A stretch of 64,000 bases of DNA, taken from positions 2,170,001 through 2,234,000 of the forward strand of contig CP081102.1 in assembly GCA_025141835.1 (NCBI GenBank), read 5' to 3'. Below are positions 1 to 9,440 of the stretch, piece by piece. The notes beneath the pieces were generated by a model. The model made no database searches. It was not told where the DNA came from and was given only the letters and a program-made list of their open reading frames with translations. The stretch comes from Rhodobacteraceae bacterium M385. GTDB taxonomy: Bacteria; Pseudomonadota; Alphaproteobacteria; Rhodobacterales; Rhodobacteraceae. Positions within the stretch are counted from its first letter, which is position 1; each line of letters begins with the position of its first letter. Position numbers and translations under genes: made by a program.

Positions 1-2672
1 TGTAACACTTCCAACAGCTTACGAACGTCTTCAAAGTGCAAGCCCGTGGTCGGCTCATCCAGAATATACAGCGTCCGCCCTGTCGATTGTTTTGCCAACT
101 CCTTGGAAAGCTTCACCCGCTGCGCCTCGCCGCCCGACAACGTCGTGGCCTGCTGACCCACCTTGATGTAGCCAAGGCCCACCCGCATGAGCGCGTCCAT
201 TTTGGTGCGAATGGAGGGGACCGCCTTGAAGAACTCCTGCGCGTCTTCCACCGTCATGTTCAGCACATCGGCGATGCTTTGCCCCTTGAACCGGATTTCC
301 AGCGTTTCGCGGTTGTAACGCTGCCCCCGGCAGGTTTCGCATTCCACGTAGACATCTGGCAGGAAGTGCATCTCGATCTTGATAAGGCCGTCGCCCTGAC
401 AAGCCTCACACCGGCCGCCTTTGACGTTGAAACTGAACCGACCCGGCTTGTAGCCGCGCGCCTTGGATTCCGGCAGTCCCGCGAACCAATCGCGGATCGG
501 CGTGAAGGCGCCTGTATATGTGGCGGGGTTGGACCGAGGCGTGCGCCCGATGGCGCGCTGGTCGATGTCGATCACCTTATCAAGGTGTTCCAGCCCTTTG
601 ATCGTTTCGCATGGCGCCGGCGTCTGCCGCGCGCCGTTCAGCTTCATCGAGGCGGTCTTGAACAGCGTCTCGATCGTTAACGTGGATTTGCCGCCCCCTG
701 ACACGCCTGTGACACAGACAAACTGCCCCAGAGGGAAATCAGCAGTGACGTTTTGCAGGTTGTTCCCGGTGGCCTTCACCACCTGAAGCTTCTTCTTGTT
801 ACCCTTGCGCCGCTTGGCGGGCACGGCGATTTCACGACGCCCCGCCAGATAATCCCCGGTAATCGACTTGGGGTTGGCGATAAGATCCGCCGGAGAGCCC
901 TCGCCCACCACCTGCCCACCGTGCACCCCCGCGCCGGGGCCAATGTCGAAGACGTAGTCCGCCTCGCGGATCGCCTCTTCATCATGTTCCACAACGATCA
1001 CGGTATTGCCCTGATCGCGCAGGTTCTTCAGCGTCGTCAGCAGCCGGTCATTGTCGCGCTGATGCAACCCGATGGAGGGTTCATCAAGCACGTAAAGCAC
1101 GCCCGTCAGGCCGCTGCCGATCTGGCTGGCAAGGCGGATACGCTGCGCTTCCCCGCCCGAAAGGGTGCCCGCATTGCGCGACAGGGTCAGGTATTGGAGA
1201 CCGACATTGTTAAGAAAGCCCAAACGCTCACGGATTTCCTTCAAGATCGCGCGGGCGACCTCGTTTTTCTGCTTCGTCAGGCTTTCGGGCACGGTTTCGC
1301 ACCATGCGAAGGCCTCGGAAATCGACATTTGCACCACTTGGCCCACGTGAAGGCCCGCGATTTTCACCGCAAGCGCCTCGGGGCGCAGACGGTAGCCGCC
1401 GCAGTCGCCGCAGGGGCGGTTGTTCTGGAACCGCTCGAATTCTTCCCTGATCCACGCGCTATCGGTCTCGCGGTAGCGGCGTTCCATATTGGGGATGACC
1501 CCTTCAAACGTGCGCTCGACTTGGTAAACGCGACCGCCTTCGTCGTAGCGGAACTGGATTTCTTCCTCGCCCGATCCGCGCAGAAAAACCTGCTGAATTT
1601 CCGGGACGAGGTCTTTCCATTTTGTCTTGGCGTCAAATCCGTAATGTTTGGCGATGGCCTCGATCGTTTGCACGAAATAGGGGGATTTTCCCTTACGCCA
1701 CGGAGCGATAGCGCCATCTTCAAGGGACAGTGCCTTGTCGGGAACCATCAGACCTTCGTCGAAGAACAACTCCATCCCCAAGCCGTCGCACGACGGGCAA
1801 GCGCCGAAGGGCGCGTTGAAGGAAAAAAGGCGCGGCTCGATTTCGGGGATGGTGAATCCGCTGACAGGACAGGCGAATTTCTCGCTGAAGGTGAAACGTT
1901 GCGGCTCCTCCCTGTCGCCCTCTTGGGGCGACTGGTCCTCGCCGCTTCGCTGTGCCAGTTCCAGCACCGCGATCCCGTCGGCCAGATCCAGCGCCGTGCG
2001 GAAGCTGTCGGCCAACCGTGTTTCCGTGCCTTCGCGCACCACGATCCGGTCCACGACAACATCAATGTCGTGGCGGAATTTCTTGTCGAGGGTGGGCGGC
2101 TCGTCCAATTCGTAAAAGGCACCGTCGACTTTAACCCTTTGAAAACCTTGCTTGCGTAGTTCTAGGAATTCCTTGCGGTATTCGCCTTTGCGGTCGCGCA
2201 CGATGGGGGCGAGCAGATAGGCGCGTGTGCCTTCTTCCATCGCCATGACGCGGTCGACCATGTCTTGCACCTGTTGGGCCTCAATCGGCAGGCCGGTGGC
2301 GGGGCTGAAGGGCGTGCCCGCACGGGCGAAAAGCAAGCGCAGATAGTCGTAGATCTCAGTAACTGTGCCCACGGTCGAACGGGGATTCTTGGAGGTTGTC
2401 TTCTGCTCGATCGAGATCGCGGGGCTAAGGCCGCTGATGTGATCGACGTCAGGTTTCTCCATCATATCAAGGAATTGACGCGCGTAGGCGGAGAGGCTTT
2501 CGACGTATCGACGCTGTCCCTCGGCGTAGATCGTATCGAATGCGATGGAGGATTTGCCCGAGCCGGAAAGACCCGTAATCACCACCAGCTTGTCGCGGGG
2601 AATATCTAGGTCGATGTTCTTGAGGTTATGTTCGCGTGCCCCGCGCACCTCGATGTTCTTCAATTCGGCCAT
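1..2672 (-). CDS. uvrA: UvrABC excinuclease subunit A (3' end outside window)
   Basis: UvrA is the damage-recognition ATPase of nucleotide excision repair; it loads UvrB on DNA lesions. About 890 residues are present from the ATG at 2672, beginning MAELKNIEVRGAREHNLKNI; roughly the last 60 residues lie beyond the window start. Visible motifs are the first Walker A (GLSGSGKSS), a Zn-finger CPSCDGLG, the ABC signature LSGGEAQRIRLASQIGSG, the second Walker A (GVSGGGKST), the second Zn module (CEACQGDG with CETCRGQRYN) and the C-terminal signature LSGGEAQRVKLSKELA followed by the Walker B region ILDEPTTGLH. The upstream spacer carries a LexA-type box, so SOS induction is likely. Identification is secure. 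Confidence 0.97.
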   Translation of the reverse strand, partial: MAELKNIEVRGAREHNLKNIDLDIPRDKLVVITGLSGSGKSSIAFDTIYAEGQRRYVESLSAYARQFLDMMEKPDVDHISGLSPAISIEQKTTSKNPRSTVGTVTEIYDYLRLLFARAGTPFSPATGLPIEAQQVQDMVDRVMAMEEGTRAYLLAPIVRDRKGEYRKEFLELRKQGFQRVKVDGAFYELDEPPTLDKKFRHDIDVVVDRIVVREGTETRLADSFRTALDLADGIAVLELAQRSGEDQSPQEGDREEPQRFTFSEKFACPVSGFTIPEIEPRLFSFNAPFGACPSCDGLGMELFFDEGLMVPDKALSLEDGAIAPWRKGKSPYFVQTIEAIAKHYGFDAKTKWKDLVPEIQQVFLRGSGEEEIQFRYDEGGRVYQVERTFEGVIPNMERRYRETDSAWIREEFERFQNNRPCGDCGGYRLRPEALAVKIAGLHVGQVVQMSISEAFAWCETVPESLTKQKNEVARAILKEIRERLGFLNNVGLQYLTLSRNAGTLSGGEAQRIRLASQIGSGLTGVLYVLDEPSIGLHQRDNDRLLTTLKNLRDQGNTVIVVEHDEEAIREADYVFDIGPGAGVHGGQVVGEGSPADLIANPKSITGDYLAGRREIAVPAKRRKGNKKKLQVVKATGNNLQNVTADFPLGQFVCVTGVSGGGKSTLTIETLFKTASMKLNGARQTPAPCETIKGLEHLDKVIDIDQRAIGRTPRSNPATYTGAFTPIRDWFAGLPESKARGYKPGRFSFNVKGGRCEACQGDGLIKIEMHFLPDVYVECETCRGQRYNRETLEIRFKGQSIADVLNMTVEDAQEFFKAVPSIRTKMDALMRVGLGYIKVGQQATTLSGGEAQRVKLSKELAKQSTGRTLYILDEPTTGLHFEDVRKLLEVL

Positions 2673-2739
2673 GTCCGCCCCCGGTTAACTGTCCGGTAAC
2701 ACATAGGCGTTAGCTTCTGAGTCTCCAACAGAAAAAGAG

Positions 2740-2754
2740 GAACAAATTAGGAAC
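2740..2754 (-). promoter_or_regulatory. Alphaproteobacterial LexA (SOS) box upstream of uvrA
   Basis: On the minus strand the sequence reads GTTCCTAATTTGTTC, an exact GTTC-N7-GTTC direct repeat, which is the LexA operator of alphaproteobacteria. It lies 67 nt upstream of the uvrA ATG and overlaps the stop codon of the upstream MFS gene. uvrA is a classic SOS gene, so the position supports function. The pattern is short and chance matches are expected elsewhere. Confidence 0.75.
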
Positions 2755-3859
2755 GGGCAGCTCGATACGCAAGGAAGGTGACAGCTGCCGCCACGATACA
2801 GACGCCAATGGCCACGGGAAGGTAGGCCGCAGACCCAAGGGCTGCCAGAACCGGCGTGCCGGTGAACGTCCCGATGTTGCCCAGTTGCGCAAGGGCACCG
2901 TTAGACAGGGCGCGGTCGTCGTCGGCCTCGTTCAGCCAAGGGACAGCCGCAAACCCCGCGCCTGCGGTGACGCCGCTGCACAACATGGCGAGGGTCAAGA
3001 TATAGGGCGCCGCAGCGCCCCCCAGTAGCGTGAGCGAGAATAGCAGCGCCATCGCCGCGAAGGTCGCGGGCACAAGGGTTCCGGGCGTGAACCAGCGGAT
3101 TAACACGCCAGCGAGCAAAGACCCGAGAATGCCCGCAAGCGGAAGGATCGGGGCAAGCCAGAGCGCACCAAGGGCCAACGGAAGGAAGGTCACGAGCGCC
3201 AGAAACAGCATCGCGTAAATGCCGTGGCCCAATGCGGGCGCGAAAAGGCGGGGGGTAGTGTAAATCGTCAGGTGATCGGACAAGCGGGGCAATGGGCGGC
3301 GCACGACCACCACACCGCGTGGCAACATGAGGGCTAGAATGCAAAACATCAGGCCCGCAAATGCCGCGTGGCCGCCGTAGGCCAGCACCAGATTATCGCC
3401 CATCAGCAGGGCCGCGACTGAGAAACCGACGCCAAAGAACGTGGCCCAAAGGCCCATCACCAACCCTCGGTCCTTAGGGGCGGCAAGACGCGCCATCAAT
3501 GTGGGCACGGCCACGACCAGCACCAGATGCCCTGCGCCCTCGATGACACGCAGCGCCATAAAGGCTTGGAATGGCGGCAAAAAGGCCTCGGCCGCGCCGA
3601 CAACTGCCGAACCCGCCAAAGCCATCAGGATGGCGCGGCGTGGGCCGATGCTGGCGGTGATCCCCCCCGCCATGACCCCAAAAAGGATGCCGATGACCGC
3701 CACGCCGGACACCGCAAAGGCGACGGGCCAGCCGGGATAGGCCTCGGCCAAGGCCGTCAATGTCAGGGAGATTTTGGAAAACTGCATCCCCGCGATCAAC
3801 CCGGTCAGATATAATGCTGCGATCAGCGGCCAGGGGGTGCGGGTCTCGGAAAGGTTCAT
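2747..3859 (-). CDS. MFS transporter
   Basis: A 370-residue, very hydrophobic protein with about twelve predicted membrane segments and the major-facilitator cytoplasmic loop after TM2 (GGITASIGPRRAILMALAG). It has the overall pattern of CynX/NimT-type MFS permeases, but the substrate cannot be read from the sequence. The start is taken at the ATG at 3859 (MNLSETRTPWPLIAAL); an in-frame upstream start would add 13 unlikely residues. It lies upstream of uvrA on the same strand, and its TAA stop sits inside the uvrA SOS box. It is divergent from the VWA-repeat gene, with about 165 bp between the two starts. Confidence 0.85.
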   Translation of the reverse strand: MNLSETRTPWPLIAALYLTGLIAGMQFSKISLTLTALAEAYPGWPVAFAVSGVAVIGILFGVMAGGITASIGPRRAILMALAGSAVVGAAEAFLPPFQAFMALRVIEGAGHLVLVVAVPTLMARLAAPKDRGLVMGLWATFFGVGFSVAALLMGDNLVLAYGGHAAFAGLMFCILALMLPRGVVVVRRPLPRLSDHLTIYTTPRLFAPALGHGIYAMLFLALVTFLPLALGALWLAPILPLAGILGSLLAGVLIRWFTPGTLVPATFAAMALLFSLTLLGGAAAPYILTLAMLCSGVTAGAGFAAVPWLNEADDDRALSNGALAQLGNIGTFTGTPVLAALGSAAYLPVAIGVCIVAAAVTFLAYRAARS

Positions 3860-4025
3860 GGGCCTTGCATCTTCCGATTTCGCGCCGCCGTCAAGCAAAC
3901 GCGGCGACCCATGCTCAAGGCAGGAAAACCCGCCCTATGCGGCTCGCCCTGAACACGTTACCGTGAGAGGGAACGGCCGGAGTTTGCCCGGCTGCTGCCC
4001 CATTTGTTCAGAACGGATGACATTT

Positions 4026-7000
4026 ATGCGCGCGTTTTTCCTCGCCCTTTTTACACTCCTCATGCTTCCGCTTGCAGCCTTGGCTCAATCCGCGGACCGG
4101 CCCAACACAATTTTGGTCTTGGACGGCTCTGGCTCCATGTGGGGGCAGATTGATGGGGTCAATAAAATCGTAATCGCACGCGAAGTTATCGCTGAAATGC
4201 TTGCCGACATGGCCGATGATGTTTCTCTTGGTCTGACGGTCTATGGCCATCGCCAAAGGGGCAGCTGCACGGATATTGAGACCCTCGTTTCCCCCGCGCC
4301 CGGCACTCAGGATGAGATCCTTGCTGCGGTGAACGCGATCAACCCGCGCGGGCGCACGCCAATGACCGACGCCGTCATCGCCGCCGCGCAATCGCTGCGC
4401 TCCACCGAAGAGGCCGCGACCGTGATCCTAGTGTCTGACGGGATCGAAAACTGTAACCCCGATCCCTGCGCCATCGCCGCCGAACTGGAGGCTACGGGCG
4501 TGGATTTCACCGCCCATGTGATCGGCTTCGATGTCGCCTCCGAGCCCGAGGCACGCGCGCAAATGCAGTGCATCGCCGACAATACCGGCGGGCAGTTTCT
4601 AACCGCCGACAACGCGACAGAACTTAGCGAAGCCCTTGAAACGATTGTCGCAATTACCCCCACACCCATGCGGATCGAGGCGCAGGTTCTGCCCGAAGGC
4701 TCCTTGCCTACCCGCCCCGTGAGCTGGACGCTTCTGGGCACTGATGGCGATACCCTCAGCACCGGCACCCAAGGCCCGGCTATCGATGTAAGCCTGTTCC
4801 CCGGCACCTACATCGCCCAAGCGACCCGGACGGAACCGAACGGACCGCAGACTTATCAGACCTCGTTCACGGTGATCGAAGGCCAGACCGATCTGGTGAT
4901 CGTCGCCATGCCTCCGATCATCGAAACCAGCCAAGTGACCTTCACCGCTCGCGTCCTGCCCGACATGGCCGTGCCTGCTTCGCAACTGGCGTGGACGCTG
5001 TTTGACAGCGCAGATACGGCGCTTCTTGGCCCCGTCGTGGCACCGGGCGGCAATGTTGCCCTGCTGCCCGGTGACTACCGCCTGGAGGTGGAGCGCGCCA
5101 ACGCCGGCACCCGCCACGAGGCCCGCTTTACCGTCGAGCCCAACACCGCGCAGGAGGTCATCATCCCCCTGCCCGCGCTGACCGTGGAGATCGACTTTGT
5201 CGCCCGCATCGGTGACGTGGGTGGCGTGACCATCACCGACCCGGTCATTTGGGATGTGGAGCCGCTGCAAACAAACCCTGTCACCAGCAACCCGGCCAGC
5301 TTCTTGATGACCCGTGGCGCCTACCGTGTGACCGCGTATTGGACGGCACAGGAAATCGAGCAAAGCGTTGATTTCGTTGTGGTAGATCAGCCACGGGAAA
5401 TCATCGTCGTGTTCCCGGAACCCGTTGCCACCGCGACCCTGACGGCGCCTGCTTCGGCGCCCATGGGCTCTACCATCCAAGTGGGTTGGGACGGTCCCGC
5501 TAACGCCGGTGACACCTTGTCGATCGGCCCGCTCGGCGCGCCCTACACAGAATATGTGAACCCCGTCACTGTGGAGGCAGGCACCAACCCCGCCACCCTT
5601 CTGATGCCCTCCGAGGCTGGCCCGTTCGAGATCCGCTATTCCGACGCCTCGACCCGGCAAGTGATCGCACGGGCGCCGATCTTGTCCACGCCCGTGACTG
5701 CCACCCTTACGGTCCCGGCTGAGGTCACCATCGGCAGCGAATTTGAGGTCGCCTGGACCGGCCCCAACTATGCCAACGACATGATCGTGGTTAACGCGCC
5801 CGACGATAGCACCAATGCCTATTCGGCCAGCCGTGTGCGCACGTCCGATGGCCCCATCGCCACAATGACAGCACCAACTGAGCCCGGCACCTTTGAGGTC
5901 CGCTACCGGATGAACCAGGACGGCGTCATCCTCGCCCGTGCCTTGGTTAACGTGGTCGAGGAAAGCGCCACGATAACCGCACCAGCAACAGCCATTGCGG
6001 GCTCTACCGTAGAGGTCGCTTGGACCGGCCCCGACAACGACCGTGACTTCATCGGCGTGACCCCCGTGGGGGCAGAAGGCAACTACCGTTTCGCCAATTA
6101 CACTCGCACAAGCGAAGGGAATGTCTTGGGCGTTTTGATGCCCACAACACCCGGCGAATACCTGTTGGAATATGTCCTTCACGAAGGCAGAACCCGCGTT
6201 GTGGCTGTGCCAATCACCGTTACGCCCGCCGCGGCAACACTGACCGCTCCGACCACCGCGGTTGCTGGATCAACCATAGAGCTCGCTTGGACCGGGCCGG
6301 ATTATCCCCGTGATTACATCGCAGTAACCCCCGTGGGAGCGGAAGGAAACTACCGCCACATCAACTACACCCGCACGTCTGAGGGTTCTCCGCTTGAGCT
6401 GCTCATGCCTGTTGATCCCGGCGCGTACATTCTGGAGTACGTTGTACACCAAGACCGCCTGTCGCTGACATCGGTGCCGATTACCGTAACAGAAGCCAGC
6501 GCCACCATCACTGCGCCCACAAGCGCGGCAGCGGGATCGACGATTGAGTTGGCTTGGACCGGGCCGGATTATCCCCGTGATTACATCGCAGTAACCCCCG
6601 TGGGCGCGGAAGGAAACTACCGCCACATCAACTATACCCGCACGAATGAGGGCTCTCCGCTTGAGCTGCTCATGCCAACGGAAGCTGGTGAATACATCTT
6701 GGAATACGTCGTTTACCAAGACCGCCTGTCGCTGACATCGGTGCCAATCACGATCAACGATGTGTCAGCCACCATCACAGCGCCAGCCAGCGCTGTGGCG
6801 GGATCGACCATCGAAGTCGCCTGGACCGGGCCGAATTATAACCGTGATTACATTGCGATAGGCCGTGTCGGTGCTGAAGGTGCTGCTCGTTGGCACAACT
6901 ACACGCGCACCAGTGAGGGGGCTGTCCTACAGCTACAAACCCCGCCCGAGGCCGGCGCTTACGTGATCCGCTACTTCGTCGATCAAGACCGCGCCATTTT

Positions 7001-7829
7001 GACGGAGGTTCCGATCGAACTGACCGAGGCAGCCGCCTCTGTCACCGCGCCAGCCAGCGCTGTGGCGGGATCGACCATCGAAGTTGCCTGGACTGGGCCG
7101 AATTATGACCGTGATTACATAGCGATAGGCCGTGTCGGTGCGGAGGGTTCTGCCCGCTGGCATAACTATACGCGCACGGCTGAGGGCTCTCCTTTGTCAT
7201 TGGTGACGCCGCCGGAGGCCGGTGAATATGTGATCCGCTACTTCGTGGATCAGGATCGTGTGGTACAGGCCGAGACTCCGATCACGCTGACCGCGCCCGC
7301 TGCAAGCCTAACCGCGCCGACCACCGCGGCAGTAGGTTCCAACATCGAGCTGGCTTGGACAGGTCCGGATTATCACCGTGATTTCATAGGGATAGGCCGT
7401 GTCGGTGCCGATGGATCTGCCCGGTGGGAGAACTATGTACGTACGTCCGAGGGATCACCAACCCGCTTGCTGATGCCCACAGAACCCGGTGAATACGTGA
7501 TCCGTTACTTCATTGACCAGGACCGCATCAGCATTGCGGAGGTGCCGATCTCCTTGACCGATGTGACCGCGACCCTGACTGCGCCGACGACGGCAACGGC
7601 AGGCGGCACTTTGCAGGTTCAATGGACCGGACCCAATTATCCCCGTGATTTCATTGGGATAGGTCGCGTCGGCGCCGATGGTTCCGCCCGGTGGGAAAGC
7701 TACGCACGGACCCAAGACGGGAGCCCTGTCACCTTGAACGTGCCAGACGCGCCCGGTGATTATCTGCTGCGCTACTTCATCGACCAGAACCGCCGGTCAC
7801 TGGTCGAGGTGCCGGTCAGGGTGCAGTAG
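4026..7829 (+). CDS. Secreted von Willebrand factor A protein with nine 89-residue repeats
   Basis: About 1267 residues. MRAFFLALFTLLMLPLAALAQS is a clear Sec signal peptide with a likely cut after ALA. A VWA domain covers roughly residues 26-215: MIDAS motif DGSGS from Asp33, the Thr in GRTPMTD and the Asp in LVSDGIENC are all present, so metal binding should be intact. Residues about 216-467 form an intermediate beta-rich region with two PEGA/carboxypeptidase-like segments. From residue 469 to the end are nine repeats with the signature TAP-x(7)-GS-x(4)-W-x-GP, all in register. The start at 4026 is preferred because GGATG lies 6 nt upstream and the signal peptide begins there; 4017 is an alternative. 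It is probably periplasmic or surface exposed, and the repeats may be an adhesive stalk. The function is unknown. Confidence 0.85.
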   Translation: MRAFFLALFTLLMLPLAALAQSADRPNTILVLDGSGSMWGQIDGVNKIVIAREVIAEMLADMADDVSLGLTVYGHRQRGSCTDIETLVSPAPGTQDEILAAVNAINPRGRTPMTDAVIAAAQSLRSTEEAATVILVSDGIENCNPDPCAIAAELEATGVDFTAHVIGFDVASEPEARAQMQCIADNTGGQFLTADNATELSEALETIVAITPTPMRIEAQVLPEGSLPTRPVSWTLLGTDGDTLSTGTQGPAIDVSLFPGTYIAQATRTEPNGPQTYQTSFTVIEGQTDLVIVAMPPIIETSQVTFTARVLPDMAVPASQLAWTLFDSADTALLGPVVAPGGNVALLPGDYRLEVERANAGTRHEARFTVEPNTAQEVIIPLPALTVEIDFVARIGDVGGVTITDPVIWDVEPLQTNPVTSNPASFLMTRGAYRVTAYWTAQEIEQSVDFVVVDQPREIIVVFPEPVATATLTAPASAPMGSTIQVGWDGPANAGDTLSIGPLGAPYTEYVNPVTVEAGTNPATLLMPSEAGPFEIRYSDASTRQVIARAPILSTPVTATLTVPAEVTIGSEFEVAWTGPNYANDMIVVNAPDDSTNAYSASRVRTSDGPIATMTAPTEPGTFEVRYRMNQDGVILARALVNVVEESATITAPATAIAGSTVEVAWTGPDNDRDFIGVTPVGAEGNYRFANYTRTSEGNVLGVLMPTTPGEYLLEYVLHEGRTRVVAVPITVTPAAATLTAPTTAVAGSTIELAWTGPDYPRDYIAVTPVGAEGNYRHINYTRTSEGSPLELLMPVDPGAYILEYVVHQDRLSLTSVPITVTEASATITAPTSAAAGSTIELAWTGPDYPRDYIAVTPVGAEGNYRHINYTRTNEGSPLELLMPTEAGEYILEYVVYQDRLSLTSVPITINDVSATITAPASAVAGSTIEVAWTGPNYNRDYIAIGRVGAEGAARWHNYTRTSEGAVLQLQTPPEAGAYVIRYFVDQDRAILTEVPIELTEAAASVTAPASAVAGSTIEVAWTGPNYDRDYIAIGRVGAEGSARWHNYTRTAEGSPLSLVTPPEAGEYVIRYFVDQDRVVQAETPITLTAPAASLTAPTTAAVGSNIELAWTGPDYHRDFIGIGRVGADGSARWENYVRTSEGSPTRLLMPTEPGEYVIRYFIDQDRISIAEVPISLTDVTATLTAPTTATAGGTLQVQWTGPNYPRDFIGIGRVGADGSARWESYARTQDGSPVTLNVPDAPGDYLLRYFIDQNRRSLVEVPVRVQ
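5430..7829 (+). repeat. Nine tandem 267-bp coding repeats
   Basis: Units begin at 5430, 5697, 5964, 6231, 6498, 6765, 7032, 7299 and 7566, a constant 267-bp (89-residue) period with no length change; the last unit ends at the stop codon. Units 1 and 2 are the most diverged, while 4/5 and 6/7 share long exact DNA matches. Each unit carries W-x-GP near its start and a G-x-Y/F-x-[IL]-[RE]-Y motif near its end, as in beta-sandwich repeat domains. Confidence 0.95.
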
Positions 7830-7850
7830 ACGCCTCACCAGAGAACGCAA

Positions 7851-7878
7851 AACGGGCGGCCTGATCGGGCCGCCCGTT
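7851..7878. terminator. Bidirectional hairpin terminator between convergent genes
   Basis: An 11-bp perfect stem (AACGGGCGGCC pairing with GGCCGCCCGTT) and a 6-nt loop lie between the stop of the VWA-repeat gene and the stop of lpdA. A run of T follows on the minus strand (TTTTGCG) and a weaker one on the plus strand, which suits termination from both sides. Confidence 0.7.
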
Positions 7879-7925
7879 AACGTTTGAGGTATATCAATGG
7901 TAGATCAATCTACCAAAGCGCCCTC

Positions 7926-9320
7926 TTAGATGTGGATCACCCGGTCGTAGGCGTCGAGCACGCTTTCGTGCATCATCTCCGACAGAGTTGGGTGCGGGAA
8001 GACGGTTTCCATCAGATCCTGTTCCGTGGTCTCCAGCTTCTGACCGACGACGTAGCCCTGGATCAGCTCGGTCACTTCCGCGCCGATCATATGGGCGCCC
8101 AAAAGCTCTCCGGTCTTCTCGTCGAAGACGGTTTTGATCATCCCCTCAGGCTCACCCAAGGCAATCGCCTTGCCGTTGCCGATGAAGGGGAAGCGTCCGA
8201 CCTTCACCTTATAGCCCTGCTCTTTCGCTTTCGCCTCGGTCAGGCCCACGCTGGCCACCTGCGGGTGGCAATAGGTGCAGCCCGCGATGCTTTCGGGTTT
8301 GATCGGATGGGCCTTCTGGCCGGCGATCAATTCCGCAACCATAACCCCTTCGTGGGACGCCTTATGCGCCAACCACGGCGCGCCTGCGATGTCGCCGATC
8401 GCATAGACGCCATCAACGCCGGTGCGGCAGTATTCATCGGTCACGACATGGGTACGGTCGATCTTCACGCCGAGCCCTTCGAGGCCCAGATTCTCGACGT
8501 TGCCGACGATGCCGACAGCGGAAATCACGGTGTCGAACTCTTGTTTCTCGACCTTGCCGTTAACCTCGATATGCGCCGTCACTTTATCGGCGGCCCGGTC
8601 CAATTGCTTGACCATCGCCTTTTGCATTATCTTCATGCCTTGCTTCTCAAAGGACTTCTTGGCGAAGGCCGAAATCTCGGCGTCTTCTACGGGCAGGACC
8701 CGGTCCATCACTTCAACCACGGTCGTGTCAGCGCCCAAGGTGTTGTAGAAGCTGGCAAATTCGATGCCAATCGCGCCGGAACCGATGACCAGCAACTTTT
8801 TCGGCATATGGGGCGGGTTCAGCGCGGCTTTGTAGGTCCAGACGCGCTTGCCGTCGGCTTCCAGGCCCGGCAATTCACGGGCCCGCGCGCCGGTGGCGAC
8901 GATGATGTTTTTCGCCGTCAGCTCTTCGCTGCCCTTCTCGGTCTTAACCACGACCTTACCCTTGGCGGGGATCGTCGCCTCGCCCATCACAGTGGTCACT
9001 TTGTTCTTCTTCATCAGATGCGCCACACCGCCCGAAAGCTGTTTGGCCACCTTACGAGAGCGGTCCACGACCTTGTTCAGGTCATAGCCGATGCCATCGG
9101 CGGTCAGGCCAAATTCCTTGGCCCGATGCATCAGGTGAAACACCTCGGACGAGCGCAACAGCGCCTTGGTGGGGATACAGCCCCAGTTCAGACAGATGCC
9201 GCCCATATGTTCGCGTTCCACAATTGCGGTCTTCAAGCCAAGCTGGCTGGCGCGGATGGCGGCGACGTAGCCGCCCGGCCCGGCCCCAATAACAATAAGG
9301 TCAAAGTTCTGTGCGGCCAT
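7926..9320 (-). CDS. lpdA: Dihydrolipoyl dehydrogenase (E3)
   Basis: A flavoprotein that reoxidises dihydrolipoamide in 2-oxoacid dehydrogenase complexes or the glycine cleavage system, using NAD+. It is 464 residues, the normal length. An FAD-binding GAGPGGYVAA motif sits at residues 12-21, the redox-active disulfide GGICLNWGC has Cys43 and Cys48, an NAD-binding GSGAIGIEFASF lies mid-protein, and the C-terminal HPTLSE motif supplies the catalytic His-Glu pair. No E1 or E2 gene is adjacent, so the partner complex cannot be assigned. The gene lies alone on the minus strand between a convergent terminator and about 120 bp of upstream spacer. Confidence 0.96.
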   Translation of the reverse strand: MAAQNFDLIVIGAGPGGYVAAIRASQLGLKTAIVEREHMGGICLNWGCIPTKALLRSSEVFHLMHRAKEFGLTADGIGYDLNKVVDRSRKVAKQLSGGVAHLMKKNKVTTVMGEATIPAKGKVVVKTEKGSEELTAKNIIVATGARARELPGLEADGKRVWTYKAALNPPHMPKKLLVIGSGAIGIEFASFYNTLGADTTVVEVMDRVLPVEDAEISAFAKKSFEKQGMKIMQKAMVKQLDRAADKVTAHIEVNGKVEKQEFDTVISAVGIVGNVENLGLEGLGVKIDRTHVVTDEYCRTGVDGVYAIGDIAGAPWLAHKASHEGVMVAELIAGQKAHPIKPESIAGCTYCHPQVASVGLTEAKAKEQGYKVKVGRFPFIGNGKAIALGEPEGMIKTVFDEKTGELLGAHMIGAEVTELIQGYVVGQKLETTEQDLMETVFPHPTLSEMMHESVLDAYDRVIHI

Positions 9321-9440
9321 TGGGGTCTTCTCCGGATCTAGGACATCAACGTCTTTGAGATTTGTTCAACGTTAAACCATTTCCTCAAGCCAGACAATTG
9401 CCGCTACGTCGCATGCCGCGTTGCAGCCAGTGCATAGCCC

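Noticed and set aside
753..2159. 468-codon plus-strand frame inside uvrA
   Set aside because: It is antisense to a certain uvrA and its product has no domain pattern; such shadow frames are common at this GC content.
3774..4016. Upstream extension of the VWA-repeat protein
   Set aside because: An 81-residue extension before the signal peptide would bury it and overlaps the divergent MFS gene.
4599..6182. 527-codon minus-strand frame within the VWA repeat gene
   Set aside because: The opposite frame encodes an evident signal peptide, VWA motifs and regular repeats, so this frame is a by-product.
7884..9341. 485-codon plus-strand frame opposite lpdA
   Set aside because: Antisense to a clear dihydrolipoyl dehydrogenase with all active-site motifs.
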